A stretch of DNA of 64,000 bases from Niastella soli (GCF_017742245.1 NZ_JAGHKO010000001.1:2695061-2759060); one strand, 5' to 3'. Positions 25,096-33,951 are shown, counted from the stretch's first letter. Numbers and translations are program-made. Notes: a model not told the origin generated them from the letters alone.

Positions 25096-27018
25096 TTACT
25101 TAGCGAAATAGTTCCTTAATTCTCCTGAATTTTCTCCATAATTCCAACGAACCTGATCCGCTTTCCCATCTCCATTCACATCATTGAAATAGAAATTTGT
25201 GTTCTCGCTTTGAGAAGTACCTCTTAATGTATATACAGGTCCGTTAAAGGCGCCGGACTCGGAATAATACACCTTTAAGAAACCTGTATAATTAGTCGGG
25301 TTCCAATACACTTTATCAGCAAAACCATCCCCATTCATATCAGCAAAATAGAAACGGGTGTTTGATAAACCGCTGGTAGCGGAATTGCTGAAAGAAGTGT
25401 TGGCAGTGAACGTGCCATCGCCATCGGAAGTATACACCATGGTTTTACCTGAGTTTAGATCGGGATGCCAGTAAATTTTATCGGCCTTGCCATCTCCATT
25501 CACATCGGCATACCAGAATTGCGTACCGGCCGTTGTGCTGGCGCCTTCTGTTCCCGATACCACGGTGCCGCTAAAACTGCCACCGGAAGTAGCCAGGTAT
25601 ACCCGCGTATGCCCGTCATCGAATGTGGCGTTCCAATAGATCTTATCAGCCTTGCCATCGCCATTCACATCCGCAAAATTGTAAATGGTAGTAGTACCTC
25701 CGCTGGTGCCTTCGGGATTATCAACAGCGGTGGTGCTGAAGTTGCCCCCTGTTGTAGCCAGATAAACGAGGGTATGTCCGGAGTTGAGGGTAGGGTTCCA
25801 GCGCACTTCATCGGCTTTGCCATCCCCATTGATATCGGCATAATAATACCGGGTGGTAGCAGCAGTGGAGGCCCCGGCAGCATGCGTTACAGCAGTAGCG
25901 GCAAAGGTACCATCGCCGTTCGACAGGAATACCCTGGGTTTGCCACTGTCGAATGTATAGTTCCAGTAAATTTTATCGGCATCGCCATCGCCATCCACAT
26001 CGGCAAAAGAATATTTGGTAGCGGAACTGGCGCTGATGCCATTGCCGTCGGTATGCGCTCCACCGAAGATCCCTGGTACATAGGTAGCCATTACCGGGTA
26101 GTGGTCAGATGGATAGAGCATTTGTCCGTTTACGGTAAAGGTTTTGGTGATCACGCTGGAGCTGGTGAAGGCCATATTGCGCGTGCTGAGGATCCAGTCG
26201 ATCTTGGCATCACCCACGGCATCCCAGCCATGGAACGTAGGATCACCGCTGGAATCGAACAACGCATCAACCATGTTAAGACCGCTCCCGTCTTTAATAA
26301 TGCCCATTTCAGCAGTGCCAGGTTTGGCATTAAAATCGCCAATACAAATGACCGGCAGGTTGGCCGTGTTGTTGTTATTGATGTTCAGCAATACCGTATC
26401 GGCATCGAGCTGACGCTCGGCTGAGCTTACTGTTGTCCAATGGCTGTTTACGACAAAATAGCTGTTGGCTGTGTTGAGTTTGTCCTGTAATACCACCCAT
26501 TTGCCCGTACGGAAATCGGGTGTCATCATGGTGAACCAACCCGCGTTGGTACGGGTAAAACGGCTGTTTTTGTAATAGATCGTTTTGGGCGAACCGTTAG
26601 AGGTGCCGGATTTGTAATAGCCATAGCCAGCGGCCGACAGTTGGGTATTGAACCATTCTTCAATATCGGTAACGGCAATTTCCTGCAGTCCTACGATATC
26701 AACATCATTTTCGAGGATGATCTGCAGACAGTAATCCTTGCGTACATACTGGGAAAAGGGATCGCCGGCAGCGTCATTTCTTACGTTGAACGACATTACT
26801 TTGATGGGGTCCATCGCTGAAATAGCGGAGGCGGCCACTGCTGCCCGCGCATTGGATTTGGTAGCAATGGCGGGTTTGTCGGTAACTTCCTCAAAAGATG
26901 CTTTCTTACAGGCTGTAAAACCAATAATAAGGGCCAGGAACCAGATGAAACTGCTGGTTACATAGGAGGGCCAGCTCGCCTGTTGGCAGGCGGGTTCGGT
27001 TGAATTTCCTTTTTTCAT
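25096..27018 (-). CDS. Lipoprotein with endonuclease/phosphatase-like domain and VCBS/FG-GAP repeats
   Basis: 640 residues. Lipobox GFTAC lies near residue 37. Residues about 70-315 form an exonuclease-endonuclease-phosphatase (EEP) domain with all main motifs: SFNVRND, GLQEIAV, CIGDFNAKPG and SDHYPVMATY. This fold covers DNases, sphingomyelinases and inositol phosphatases. The remainder has six or seven repeats with DVDGDGDADKIYWN or DVNGDGKADKIYW calcium loops (VCBS/FG-GAP propeller). It is likely surface-exposed and may take phosphate from extracellular nucleic acid or lipid. The first 20 residues are encoded by a small palindrome (see 26970-27000), an odd start for a signal peptide. Confidence 0.85.
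   Translation of the reverse strand: MKKGNSTEPACQQASWPSYVTSSFIWFLALIIGFTACKKASFEEVTDKPAIATKSNARAAVAASAISAMDPIKVMSFNVRNDAAGDPFSQYVRKDYCLQIILENDVDIVGLQEIAVTDIEEWFNTQLSAAGYGYYKSGTSNGSPKTIYYKNSRFTRTNAGWFTMMTPDFRTGKWVVLQDKLNTANSYFVVNSHWTTVSSAERQLDADTVLLNINNNNTANLPVICIGDFNAKPGTAEMGIIKDGSGLNMVDALFDSSGDPTFHGWDAVGDAKIDWILSTRNMAFTSSSVITKTFTVNGQMLYPSDHYPVMATYVPGIFGGAHTDGNGISASSATKYSFADVDGDGDADKIYWNYTFDSGKPRVFLSNGDGTFAATAVTHAAGASTAATTRYYYADINGDGKADEVRWNPTLNSGHTLVYLATTGGNFSTTAVDNPEGTSGGTTTIYNFADVNGDGKADKIYWNATFDDGHTRVYLATSGGSFSGTVVSGTEGASTTAGTQFWYADVNGDGKADKIYWHPDLNSGKTMVYTSDGDGTFTANTSFSNSATSGLSNTRFYFADMNGDGFADKVYWNPTNYTGFLKVYYSESGAFNGPVYTLRGTSQSENTNFYFNDVNGDGKADQVRWNYGENSGELRNYFAK
26970..27000. repeat. 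Palindromic repeat inside signal-peptide coding region
   Basis: CGCCTG-TTGG-CAGGCG with flanking GC-rich bases lies within codons about 7-17 of the EEP lipoprotein gene. It resembles intergenic GC hairpins elsewhere in the window and seems to have been inserted in frame, lengthening the N-terminus before the hydrophobic segment. Confidence 0.4.
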
Positions 27019-27293
27019 GTTGATAAAGTTTTAGTTAATGCTTTTTGGTAATTGAGTATTTGGTTTATGGAAATAGATCATTCATTATTGATTGACAATA
27101 ATTAAAATACAAGGGGTAGAATAAAAAAGGGCGGTTCGAACCAGGTGTGTTTCAGGCTATGAAATAATATGGGCAGTGCGGCACTTGTGAAACAAAAGTA
27201 ATAGTAATTAAAGTTAAATAAACTTATGTGATTGTAGATTTAATTAAATTAAAGTTTTGGAAATGGTTTGATAAAGATTATTTAATGGAAGAC

Positions 27294-27414
27294 GGCAAAC
27301 GGCAGAGGGCAGAAGGCAGAGGGCAGAGATGGTCCTTCGCTGCGCTCAGGACCAGGAAAGGCAGTAGGCAATAGGAATGGGCAATGGGCAATAGGCAATA
27401 GGCAGTGGGAGGAA
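27294..27414 (+). repeat. Compound element: heptamers flanking a 23-bp hairpin
   Basis: Five GGCARAN units (27294-27328), the dinucleotide AT, then a 23-bp palindrome-like element (27331-27353; arms GGTCCT / AGGACC, core TTCGCTGCGCTC), then more heptads GGCAGTA, GGCAATA, GGCAATG (27360-27414). The 23-bp element recurs exactly, inverted, at 54640-54662, again next to heptamers and the same AT. Confidence 0.85.
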
Positions 27415-27475
27415 GGGCTATTTGTAAACGTGAAATGCCATTGATAAAAAGGAGTTGTTCCTGGGTATAAAGAAA

Positions 27476-27534
27476 GGTTATTAAGTTATTAGGTTCATAA
27501 GTATGTTACTCAATAACCTAATAACTTAATAACC
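27476..27534. terminator. 20-bp perfect inverted repeat, possible terminator of OsmC-fusion gene
   Basis: Arms 27476-27495 and 27515-27534 are exact reverse complements (GGTTATTAAGTTATTAGGTT and its complement) with a 19-base loop. It lies 79 bp past the stop of the leftward gene ending at 27613. There is no long T-run, so termination is uncertain. It is AT-rich and itself roughly heptad-spaced. Confidence 0.5.
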
Positions 27535-27612
27535 CGGATCTTGTATCTGGGAAGGGCGTAACCAGTAGCCAATAGCAAGTAAATTTTTCAACCAGCTATC
27601 AGTAAAGCATAT

Positions 27613-28266
27613 TTATTCGGAAGGAGTATCTTCGTTCTTAATCCAGGAAAGCGCTCCTGTTGGACATCTTTCAACCTGTGCTTTGATGGCTTCCGTGTCG
27701 GCGCCCGACATGGTGACCCAGGGTTTGGTTTTTAAATTGAACACTTTGGGCAATTGCGTCACGCAGCGGCCCGAATGTTTGCAAAGCTCCGGTTTCCAAA
27801 CCACGGTGATGTCTCCATTGGTATATTTTATTTTCTTGTCAACATCTTCTTCGTGAAAAATATAACTTCTCACTTTGATGTTGCCTTCCAACAGCTTTGA
27901 AATGGGACAATTGGCCGCAATTTCCAGCAGCCTGTTCTTTTTCTCAGGTTCTATACCGGCAGGTAAGGTAATGTCACGGTCAATAAACGTGATCGTACTG
28001 TCGCCGTCTTTCGATTGCCACAGGTTGGTCTTCACTTTAAATTCAGGAATATCCCAGCCTTTTCTGTCGATATACATTCGCAATGTGACAAGGGTGCAGC
28101 TGGCCAGGGATGACAATAACAAGGTAAAAGGATCAGGCCCGGTGTCTTTGCCGCCTTGTATTTCGGGCTCATCGGCAATGAATTGTCCATTACGCCATTC
28201 AATAACGCATTGGTATTTGGTGGTGCCGATAGTGCCGTGAACTGGTTTTTGTAATTTATATTCCAT
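27613..28266 (-). CDS. OsmC-like / Fer4_19 ferredoxin fusion protein
   Basis: 217 residues from ATG 28266; the frame extends to a TTG at 28308. Residues about 1-140 are OsmC-like (PDPFTLLLSSLASCTLVTLRMY with the redox Cys, and ANCPISKLLEGN with the second Cys), the fold of thiol peroxidases for organic hydroperoxides. Residues about 150-212 are a small iron-sulfur domain of the Fer4_19 type (PELCKHSGRCVTQLPKVFN and VERCPTGALSW: three or four Cys). Joining a thiol peroxidase-like domain to an electron-carrier domain in one chain suggests that the FeS cluster feeds or senses redox at the OsmC site. This is an inference. Confidence 0.85.
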   Translation of the reverse strand: MEYKLQKPVHGTIGTTKYQCVIEWRNGQFIADEPEIQGGKDTGPDPFTLLLSSLASCTLVTLRMYIDRKGWDIPEFKVKTNLWQSKDGDSTITFIDRDITLPAGIEPEKKNRLLEIAANCPISKLLEGNIKVRSYIFHEEDVDKKIKYTNGDITVVWKPELCKHSGRCVTQLPKVFNLKTKPWVTMSGADTEAIKAQVERCPTGALSWIKNEDTPSE

Positions 28267-28438
28267 GTGATGTCTTTTAATTTCCGCTATACAGATCAAT
28301 CGCTGCAAAGTCGTTAATTTTTATATATAACAGATAATAATTTACATCTTTCTATCAAGTGATCCGGTAAGGATGGCGCAGGATGGTTGTGCTGCCTGAT
28401 TTGGGTAATTTATGTGATACTAAACGATTGAACCTGCT

Positions 28439-30085
28439 ATGAAAAAAATGTACGCTGCAGCAGCGCTATGCCTGCTGTTAACCGGGTTTTCTACACCCGC
28501 ATTTTGCAAGATCTATTATGTTGCCACCAATGGCAACGATGCCAACACCGGCACCCTCGCTTCTCCTTTCCTTACCATGCAACGGGCGCAAACTTCCGCT
28601 GCAGCGGGGGATACGGTGTACATACGGGGAGGGACCTACGTAATGACGACTGCACAAATTGCCCAGTATTCCAGCATCTGGGCCTATGTTACGCTGCTTA
28701 ATAAAAGCGGCACCAGTAACAATCGCATCAAATACTGGAACTATCCCAATGAAAAGCCGGTGTTTAATTATTCGAATATTAATCCTTCGGGTTATCGCAT
28801 TAATGCCTTTCAGGTCACCGGTTCCTGGATCCATATCAAAGGCCTTGAAGTGGTGGGTGTACAGGTAAATATTACCACGCATACCCAAAGTGAGTGCTTT
28901 GAGAACACGGGCAGCAATAATATCTATGAAAGACTGACTATGCACGATGGGAAGGCCATCGGATTTTATTTGACCAAGGGCGGCAACAACCTGGTCCTGA
29001 ATTGCGATGCTTACAATAACTGGGACAATGTTTCTGAAAACGGATTGGGTGGCAATACGGATGGGTTTGGCTGTCATCCCAACAATGACCTGGTAGGGTA
29101 TACCAATAATGTGTTCAGAGGATGCCGGGCCTGGTTTAATAGCGACGATGGCTTTGATTGCATCAATGCATTTGAGGCGGTAACCATAGAAAACTGTTGG
29201 AGCTTTTACAATGGGTATTCTTCTTCTTTTGGAAGCTTAGGCGATGGTAATGGATTCAAAGTTGGCGGTTTTGGCGTTACCGATTTCAGTAATTTACCGG
29301 CTACTATTCCCCGCCACAACGTTCGTTTTTGTTTGGCCATCCGGAATAAATCAGCCGGTTTTTATGCCAATCACCACCTGGGCGGAAACAATTGGTACAA
29401 TAATTCCGCTTATTATAATGCAGTAAATTACAATATGCTGAACCGCAGTGCCGATCATACCGCGGATGTGCCGGGGTATGACCATAACCTGAAAAATAAT
29501 CTGGGTTTTGGTGCCCGCAGCACCGAGTACAACAACCTGAATACTTCTACAAGCAATGTAAGTTATAATTATTTTACGTTATCGGTGACCGTTAACAGTG
29601 CAGATTTTCTGAGTATAGATCAAAGTCTGCTTACTGCTGCGCGTCAGTCGGACGGAAGTTTGCCCGTCAATAATTTTATGCGTCTGGTAACAGGCAGCGA
29701 TCTGATCAATAAAGGAACAAATGTTGGTTTTGCTTACAATGGATCAGCGCCGGACCTGGGTTGTTTTGAATCTTCGGTAACAACAAGAGAGACCACTGCT
29801 TTACCGGAAGCATTAACAGATAACGTTGCAGTTACCGGGTTATTGGTATTCCCTAATCCGGTAGGAGACAAATTCACTGCCAGATATGTGTTGCCCCAAG
29901 CGGCCAAAGTGCAGTTAGGGTTGTATGATGCAAAAGGTGCATTGCTGGCTGTACTGCTCGATCGTAAACAGGAAGCCGGCACATACAATTTGCCGATAGG
30001 TGATGACTATATTAAGGCGGCTGGGGTATATTTCCTTAAGCTGCGCACCGGGGATAAGACCGAAACGGTAACGCTGGTAAGGTAG
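28439..30085 (+). CDS. Secreted PL9-type pectate lyase with T9SS sorting domain
   Basis: 548 residues. After a signal peptide (AFCKIYYVATNGND) comes a right-handed parallel beta-helix of the PL9 type: GNTDGFGCH, RGCRAWFNSDDGFDCINAFEAV, IENCWSFYNGY and GDGNGFKVGGFG, whose Lys matches the likely catalytic base of Pel9A-like enzymes. Residues about 470-548 form a type IX secretion C-terminal domain (LLVFPNPVGDKF ... AGVYFLKLRTGDKTETVTLVR). It should be secreted or surface-attached through T9SS and cleave polygalacturonan by beta-elimination. A second, shorter PL9-like gene lies at 32138. Confidence 0.88.
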   Translation: MKKMYAAAALCLLLTGFSTPAFCKIYYVATNGNDANTGTLASPFLTMQRAQTSAAAGDTVYIRGGTYVMTTAQIAQYSSIWAYVTLLNKSGTSNNRIKYWNYPNEKPVFNYSNINPSGYRINAFQVTGSWIHIKGLEVVGVQVNITTHTQSECFENTGSNNIYERLTMHDGKAIGFYLTKGGNNLVLNCDAYNNWDNVSENGLGGNTDGFGCHPNNDLVGYTNNVFRGCRAWFNSDDGFDCINAFEAVTIENCWSFYNGYSSSFGSLGDGNGFKVGGFGVTDFSNLPATIPRHNVRFCLAIRNKSAGFYANHHLGGNNWYNNSAYYNAVNYNMLNRSADHTADVPGYDHNLKNNLGFGARSTEYNNLNTSTSNVSYNYFTLSVTVNSADFLSIDQSLLTAARQSDGSLPVNNFMRLVTGSDLINKGTNVGFAYNGSAPDLGCFESSVTTRETTALPEALTDNVAVTGLLVFPNPVGDKFTARYVLPQAAKVQLGLYDAKGALLAVLLDRKQEAGTYNLPIGDDYIKAAGVYFLKLRTGDKTETVTLVR

Positions 30086-30760
30086 CGGGTGTTCACCCTA
30101 TTTTACAAATTGGAAAAACAACCATATGGCGTTGATGAGATCAGCGGCATATGGGTGTTTATGGATACATACCAGCGTAAGACGCACCTACAATAGCTGA
30201 TGCCAATGCAATAACCCCCAGTGTAACGGCAAGCGCGCCGAGGCTTTAGCTCCTTTGCCTGTAAGCATTGTTTCCGGACGTATTGACCATTTTTTGTGAA
30301 TGGGAATGTAGGCGAAAAGACCACCCGTACCGGCTCTTCTGGTACTATAATTGACACCTGTTGTAGCTGGTTTTACAGAAACGCTGGCAAAGACAATACC
30401 GGTTTTTATACCAATATGAAATTGGGCTTTTGCAGGAAATAGCGGGAGCAGGGCAACCGATAGCAGGTATGCCTTTTTTGTGCAATTTGTTCTCATTGGC
30501 CGAGGGGTTTTAAGGGCTGTTTAACAAACTAAATAAGATGTATAACCTATTTTCATAGGTCCGGAATATGCCTGAGAATCTTTGTGAGGTGCCGAGGAGG
30601 AGAAATGGCTACGGGAAGTCAATCAATTGCTAATTCAAATATATTATTTTTTTAATATAGATTTGTGCGGTTGGAAAAGAATTCCTGTGTTGATATTCGT
30701 CAATCCGGATTGTTCTGTAGCCATTGTTTTGTAGCTTTCTAAATTATAGTTAATACACAA
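30086..30760. other. 675-bp intergenic region with a broken gene
   Basis: It holds the remnant of an outer-membrane protein gene (30188-30496 on the minus strand) and otherwise AT-rich sequence without a credible gene. The promoter of the ankyrin lipoprotein must lie in its last 150 bases. Confidence 0.55.
30188..30496 (-). pseudogene. Truncated outer-membrane beta-barrel (PorT-like) gene remnant
   Basis: The 102-residue frame begins like an exported beta-barrel protein: signal peptide ending PAKAQ, then FHIGIKTGIVFASV and HKKWSIRPETMLTGKG, typical of the first strands of PorT-like proteins. It then loses sense within a few residues. The bases downstream in another frame read a hydrophobic segment (VTLGVIALASAIVGASYAG) before a stop. 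I read it as a gene cut by a frameshift and a large deletion. An intact short protein cannot be ruled out. Confidence 0.42.
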
Positions 30761-31606
30761 ATGAAAAAGGTTTTACCCTTACTTATATTGGTTAGCGTGC
30801 TGGTACTGGGAGGCTGTGCCAGATTTGACAACGATCTGTTCGATGCTGTTAAAAGGAATGATATTGGTAGTGTAGACCATATGCTTAGGAATAATCGGGT
30901 TGATGTGAACAAGAAGGATTCGGAGGAACGGACTCCTTTATTCCTGGCCGCCAGTTTGGATGAAAAAGACATTGTTCACCTGTTGATCGCAAATGGCGCC
31001 CATACTGAAGATAAGAACAGGTTTGGGGAAACACCGCTTGCTGTTGCTGCTATGAAAGGGCATACTGAGGTGGCCCACATTCTGGTAGAAAACAAAGCAA
31101 ATGTAAATGCGGTAAATATTGATAATGTAACTCCCCTGATGTACAGTGCTACCTATGGTTTTCATGGCATTGTTTCGTTGCTTTTAAAACATGGAGCATT
31201 GGTGAATGAGGTGAGCAAAGAAAAGTTGACCCCACTGGCATATGCCTGTATCAATAATCATAAAGACATTGCCGGTCTGTTGATCGCTAACCATGCCGAT
31301 GTGAATTTCCTGATGCAGGACCATGAAACCGTATTAATGATGCTTAGTACCAAGGGTTATGCAGACCTGGTTCAATTGTTAATTGATAATGGCGCCCTGG
31401 TGAATGCTGAAACTACTTATAAAGCCACCGCATTAATGGCTGCCTGCCGGAACCGTCATCCCGATGTTGTAAAAGTATTGCTGACTGCCAATGCCGATCA
31501 AACTATTAAAGATGAGAATGGGGAAACGGCGTTGGACCATGCTAAAAGAGCAGGAGATCAGGAGAGTGTTGGGTTATTGGAAAAGGCAACAGGCAGTGGG
31601 AGATAG
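30761..31606 (+). CDS. Ankyrin-repeat lipoprotein
   Basis: 281 residues with lipobox LGGC (Cys19) and about seven ankyrin repeats of about 33 residues (for example [62 protein letters not shown]). It probably works as a periplasmic or surface protein-binding scaffold; the partner is unknown. The last codons (EKATGSGR) and the stop lie at the edge of a heptamer array, so the original C-terminus may have been changed by the repeat. Confidence 0.88.
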   Translation: MKKVLPLLILVSVLVLGGCARFDNDLFDAVKRNDIGSVDHMLRNNRVDVNKKDSEERTPLFLAASLDEKDIVHLLIANGAHTEDKNRFGETPLAVAAMKGHTEVAHILVENKANVNAVNIDNVTPLMYSATYGFHGIVSLLLKHGALVNEVSKEKLTPLAYACINNHKDIAGLLIANHADVNFLMQDHETVLMMLSTKGYADLVQLLIDNGALVNAETTYKATALMAACRNRHPDVVKVLLTANADQTIKDENGETALDHAKRAGDQESVGLLEKATGSGR

Positions 31607-31724
31607 GCAGAGGGCAGAGGGCAGAGGGCAGAGGGCAGAGGGCAGAGGGCAGAGGGCAGAGGGCAGAGGGCAGAGGGCAGAGGGCAGAGGGCAGAGGGCA
31701 GAGGGCAGAGGGCAGAGGGCAGAG
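31606..31724 (+). repeat. Perfect heptamer array, 17 copies of GGCAGAG
   Basis: Seventeen identical 7-base units fill 119 bases with no mismatch, starting within the last base of the ankyrin gene's stop region and ending with GGCAATA. On the minus strand it reads CTCTGCC repeats. The perfect homogeneity points to recent expansion by slippage or recombination. Confidence 0.97.
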
Positions 31725-31782
31725 GGCAATAAATTCGTGCGGCGCAAGGTAATTATAAATCTCAACAATCGGTGCCCATACC

Positions 31783-31830
31783 TGAGCGCAGCGAAGGTGC
31801 CAATGCATCGAACGCAGGGAGATGCCAGAT
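31783..31830 (+). repeat. 48-bp direct repeat, copy 1
   Basis: It starts TGAGCGCAGCGAAGG and ends GAGATGCCAGAT; copy 2 is at 31977-32024. The first bases match the core of the 23-bp hairpin found at 27331 and 54640. Confidence 0.85.
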
Positions 31831-31853
31831 GCTTTGGCCTTTTTTGAGTTTCC

Positions 31854-31869
31854 TCCGCCAGCTGGCGGA
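31854..31869. repeat. 16-bp perfect palindrome, copy 1
   Basis: TCCGCCAGCTGGCGGA, identical at 45598-45613. It is followed here by a TTCACGATTTCGTGA hairpin. Confidence 0.8.
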
Positions 31870-31910
31870 TTTCACGATTTCGTGAGGCCGGGTTTCGCGA
31901 GGCAAAATTG

Positions 31911-31976
<66 letters not shown>

Positions 31977-31979
<3 letters not shown>

Positions 31980-32024
31980 GCGCAGCGAAGGCGCTAATGC
32001 CTCTAACGCAGTGAGATGCCAGAT
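31977..32024 (+). repeat. 48-bp direct repeat, copy 2
   Basis: Same length and order as 31783-31830 with a few substitutions (TGAGCGCAGCGAAGG ... GAGATGCCAGAT). The two copies bracket the palindrome and the GATTGCC array. Confidence 0.85.
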
Positions 32025-32080
32025 ACCCTGGTTTTATTTCACGTTTGCCGTTTCATAACTCACAACTCACATTCAAACTA

Positions 32081-32118
32081 ATAAAAACAGGTTATCCCGA
32101 ATAGTCGGGACAACCTGT
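32081..32118 (-). terminator. Terminator of the PL9-like lipoprotein gene
   Basis: On the minus strand: ACAGGTTGTCCCGA / TCGGGATAACCTGT with one mismatch and an ACTAT-type loop, followed by TTTTT. It lies 20 bases past the stop at 32138. Confidence 0.85.
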
Positions 32119-32137
32119 ATAACTGATAGCCCTCAAA

Positions 32138-33010
32138 TTAATAAATTCTTGTCATCAATCCTGATCCATTTCCTGAACCACCACTTCCTGTAATAGTTAT
32201 ATGACCGGTATTGCCATTACCATCATAGCCCCAGGCTGCGTTGTTGGTAGCTGTGCAATTAGTAACGGTATGTGGTACGTTTTGTCCCGCGCTGCCCAGT
32301 TTAAAACCGTTGCCATCGCCAGCTGAACCATAACCATGATTAGAAGCAGTACAGCCAGTAATGGTAACCGTGTAAGGTTGTCCATAAAGGTCCCAGCCAT
32401 CATCGGAGTTATGATTGGCTACGCAGCTTTGGAATTTGTTGTTGGCGCCGCCGGATAATTTACAGGCAAAACCATCTGCATTTTCACCACCGTCGGCATT
32501 GTCGTAATTCTCATTCGATTTGCAGGAAAGAACATAGTTGTCGTGTGAGCCATTGTAGATCTGCAAGCCAGTGTCGTGATTACCTGTAGTGGTAACATTA
32601 TTAACGTAGTTGTAGCCTCCTGTCTGGAATACAAGACCGGCATCAGGGGCATTCTTGATCACCATATTGGTGATGTTCCAATAGCTGCCATTACATTTTA
32701 CACCCCAGCTGCCACTTGGTTGACCAGAGCAGTCGAGGGTACCGCCGGTAAAATTGATCTTGGAGCTGGAGGTGCCGCTGTTCAGTAATTGCAGGGTAGA
32801 AGTTAATTTGATAGTACCGCTAACCGTAATAATATCACCGGCTTTGGCATTGGCAATGGCCGTTTTTAAGGCAGATTCGGTTGTAACGGTAGTGTTAGTT
32901 TCTGTAGTTACGGAGCGGTCATTGACTGATGGATCTACAGGATGTTCGGTGTTCTTTGCACAACTGGCAATAAGAATCACAAGCGCCACAGCGCTGAAAC
33001 TTTTTTTCAT
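32138..33010 (-). CDS. PL9-like beta-helix lipoprotein
   Basis: 290 residues with lipobox IASC (Cys17). The beta-helix has PL9 features: GENADGFACKL, QSCVANHNSDDGWDLYG, ITGCTASNHGYG and AGDGNGFKLGSAG, sharing the GNGFKxG lysine with the larger PL9 protein at 28439. It lacks a T9SS domain and is only about half as long, so it would be anchored by lipid rather than secreted. A pectate-lyase activity is likely but unproven. It is convergent with the ankyrin gene across a repeat-filled 0.5 kb. Confidence 0.85.
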   Translation of the reverse strand: MKKSFSAVALVILIASCAKNTEHPVDPSVNDRSVTTETNTTVTTESALKTAIANAKAGDIITVSGTIKLTSTLQLLNSGTSSSKINFTGGTLDCSGQPSGSWGVKCNGSYWNITNMVIKNAPDAGLVFQTGGYNYVNNVTTTGNHDTGLQIYNGSHDNYVLSCKSNENYDNADGGENADGFACKLSGGANNKFQSCVANHNSDDGWDLYGQPYTVTITGCTASNHGYGSAGDGNGFKLGSAGQNVPHTVTNCTATNNAAWGYDGNGNTGHITITGSGGSGNGSGLMTRIY

Positions 33011-33195
33011 ACTTTAAGGCAATTTTAATCGTTAAAAAAAATGTTCTCTTCTAAATTTAGCACATGTACTAAATTGTTAGAGTTAGATTTTAACATTAAT
33101 TTGTGCAATCGATACCGGTAACGATTGCACATTGCCTGAAGTATTTGAATAATAGTAAAAACCACATTTATAAAGAACGGCGCGGTCCTGACAGC

Positions 33196-33732
33196 TTAGA
33201 ACTCCTTCCCATCTATATTATATAAGTTATAATCAGTCATTGGTGCATCGGTATAACCCAGGTTTCTTCCAATGGTTATTATTTGTCCGCGGTGATAAGT
33301 ACTGTGGTTGGCGACTTGCACAATGTATTCGAAGTTCCTGAAATCACAGCTAAACCAGGGGCTTTCAATGAACGTTCTTTCCTGCACGGTCTCATCGGTC
33401 ATACTATTGATATATGTTGCCAGTTCGCCAGATGTTTTCAGCAGTGAGTCGAACAGGTCCTGCAGGGTGCCGTTGAACTCACTATAAGGCGGTTGGTCTT
33501 GTTTTTTGATTATGTGAAGCCAGTAACGCTCTGTTTGCCAAATATGTAGCAGGGTAAGTTGTATGCTGGGAAAGCTGGATGCCACTTCCTGCGCCAGCTC
33601 AGCCTGGGGCTTGCTTTTCAACCATCTAAGAAGGGTGGTATTTGCCCAGAGGTTATAATTTGCATAGTTCTTCATTAAATAGGCAATAGCCGATTCTGAG
33701 GTAGTGGCCGGGGTCATGTGTTGGGTAACCAT
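33196..33732 (-). CDS. DinB-family protein
   Basis: 178 residues from ATG 33732. The frame stays open upstream only because it runs through a heptamer array; the extra residues (LPSAVCG-type repeats) are not part of the gene. DinB-type four-helix proteins bind a metal through three His. Here they are probably the His in LTLLHIWQTERYW and the pair in VANHSTYHRGQI. Members include bacillithiol-type transferases and stress-induced proteins; the activity here is unknown. It is divergent from the secreted protein at 34112 across the array. Confidence 0.85.
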   Translation of the reverse strand: MVTQHMTPATTSESAIAYLMKNYANYNLWANTTLLRWLKSKPQAELAQEVASSFPSIQLTLLHIWQTERYWLHIIKKQDQPPYSEFNGTLQDLFDSLLKTSGELATYINSMTDETVQERTFIESPWFSCDFRNFEYIVQVANHSTYHRGQIITIGRNLGYTDAPMTDYNLYNIDGKEF

Positions 33733-33804
33733 ATTTGTTGTTTTTATTAGTACAAAGAAAGTTATGGGTAGTGACAACAGTATGTCAGCAGGGATTGAGA
33801 AAAA

Positions 33805-33951
33805 GGCAGACGGCAGACGGCAGAAGGCAGACCGCAGACGGCAGACGGCAGAAGGCAGACGGCAGACCGCAGACGGCAGAAGGCAGAAGGCAGACGGCAG
33901 ACCGCAGACGGCAGAAGGCAGACCGCAGACCGCAGACGGCAGAAGGTAGAA
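33805..33951 (+). repeat. Heptamer array, 21 units of (G/C)GCAGA(C/A)
   Basis: Twenty-one uninterrupted 7-base units. Nearly all variation is at position 1 (G or C) and position 7 (C or A); one unit is GGTAGAA. It lies in the divergent promoter interval between the DinB gene and 34112. The same unit, inverted, makes the array at 54665. Confidence 0.95.

Larger units (their letters stand above)
27019..27612. other. 594-bp intergenic region with repeats
   Basis: No gene seen. The part near 27019-27290 is AT-rich and must hold the promoter of the leftward EEP lipoprotein. The rest holds the heptamer/hairpin compound element (27294-27414) and a 20-bp inverted repeat (27476-27534). Confidence 0.6.

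Noticed and set aside
25465-26424. Long antisense frame across the EEP/VCBS lipoprotein gene
   Set aside because: Shadow of the calcium-loop repeats on the opposite strand; no start context or family features.
27128-27140. GGTTCGAACC, resembling a tRNA T-loop
   Set aside because: No acceptor or anticodon stem can be drawn around it.
28478-29077. 200-codon antisense frame in the PL9 gene
   Set aside because: Opposite-strand shadow of a well-supported PL9 gene.
31491-31847. Long open frames on both strands through 31.5-31.8 kb
   Set aside because: They consist of the stop-free GGCAGAG array (7 bases repeated shifts through all frames), giving CPLPSAL-type repeats; not a protein gene.
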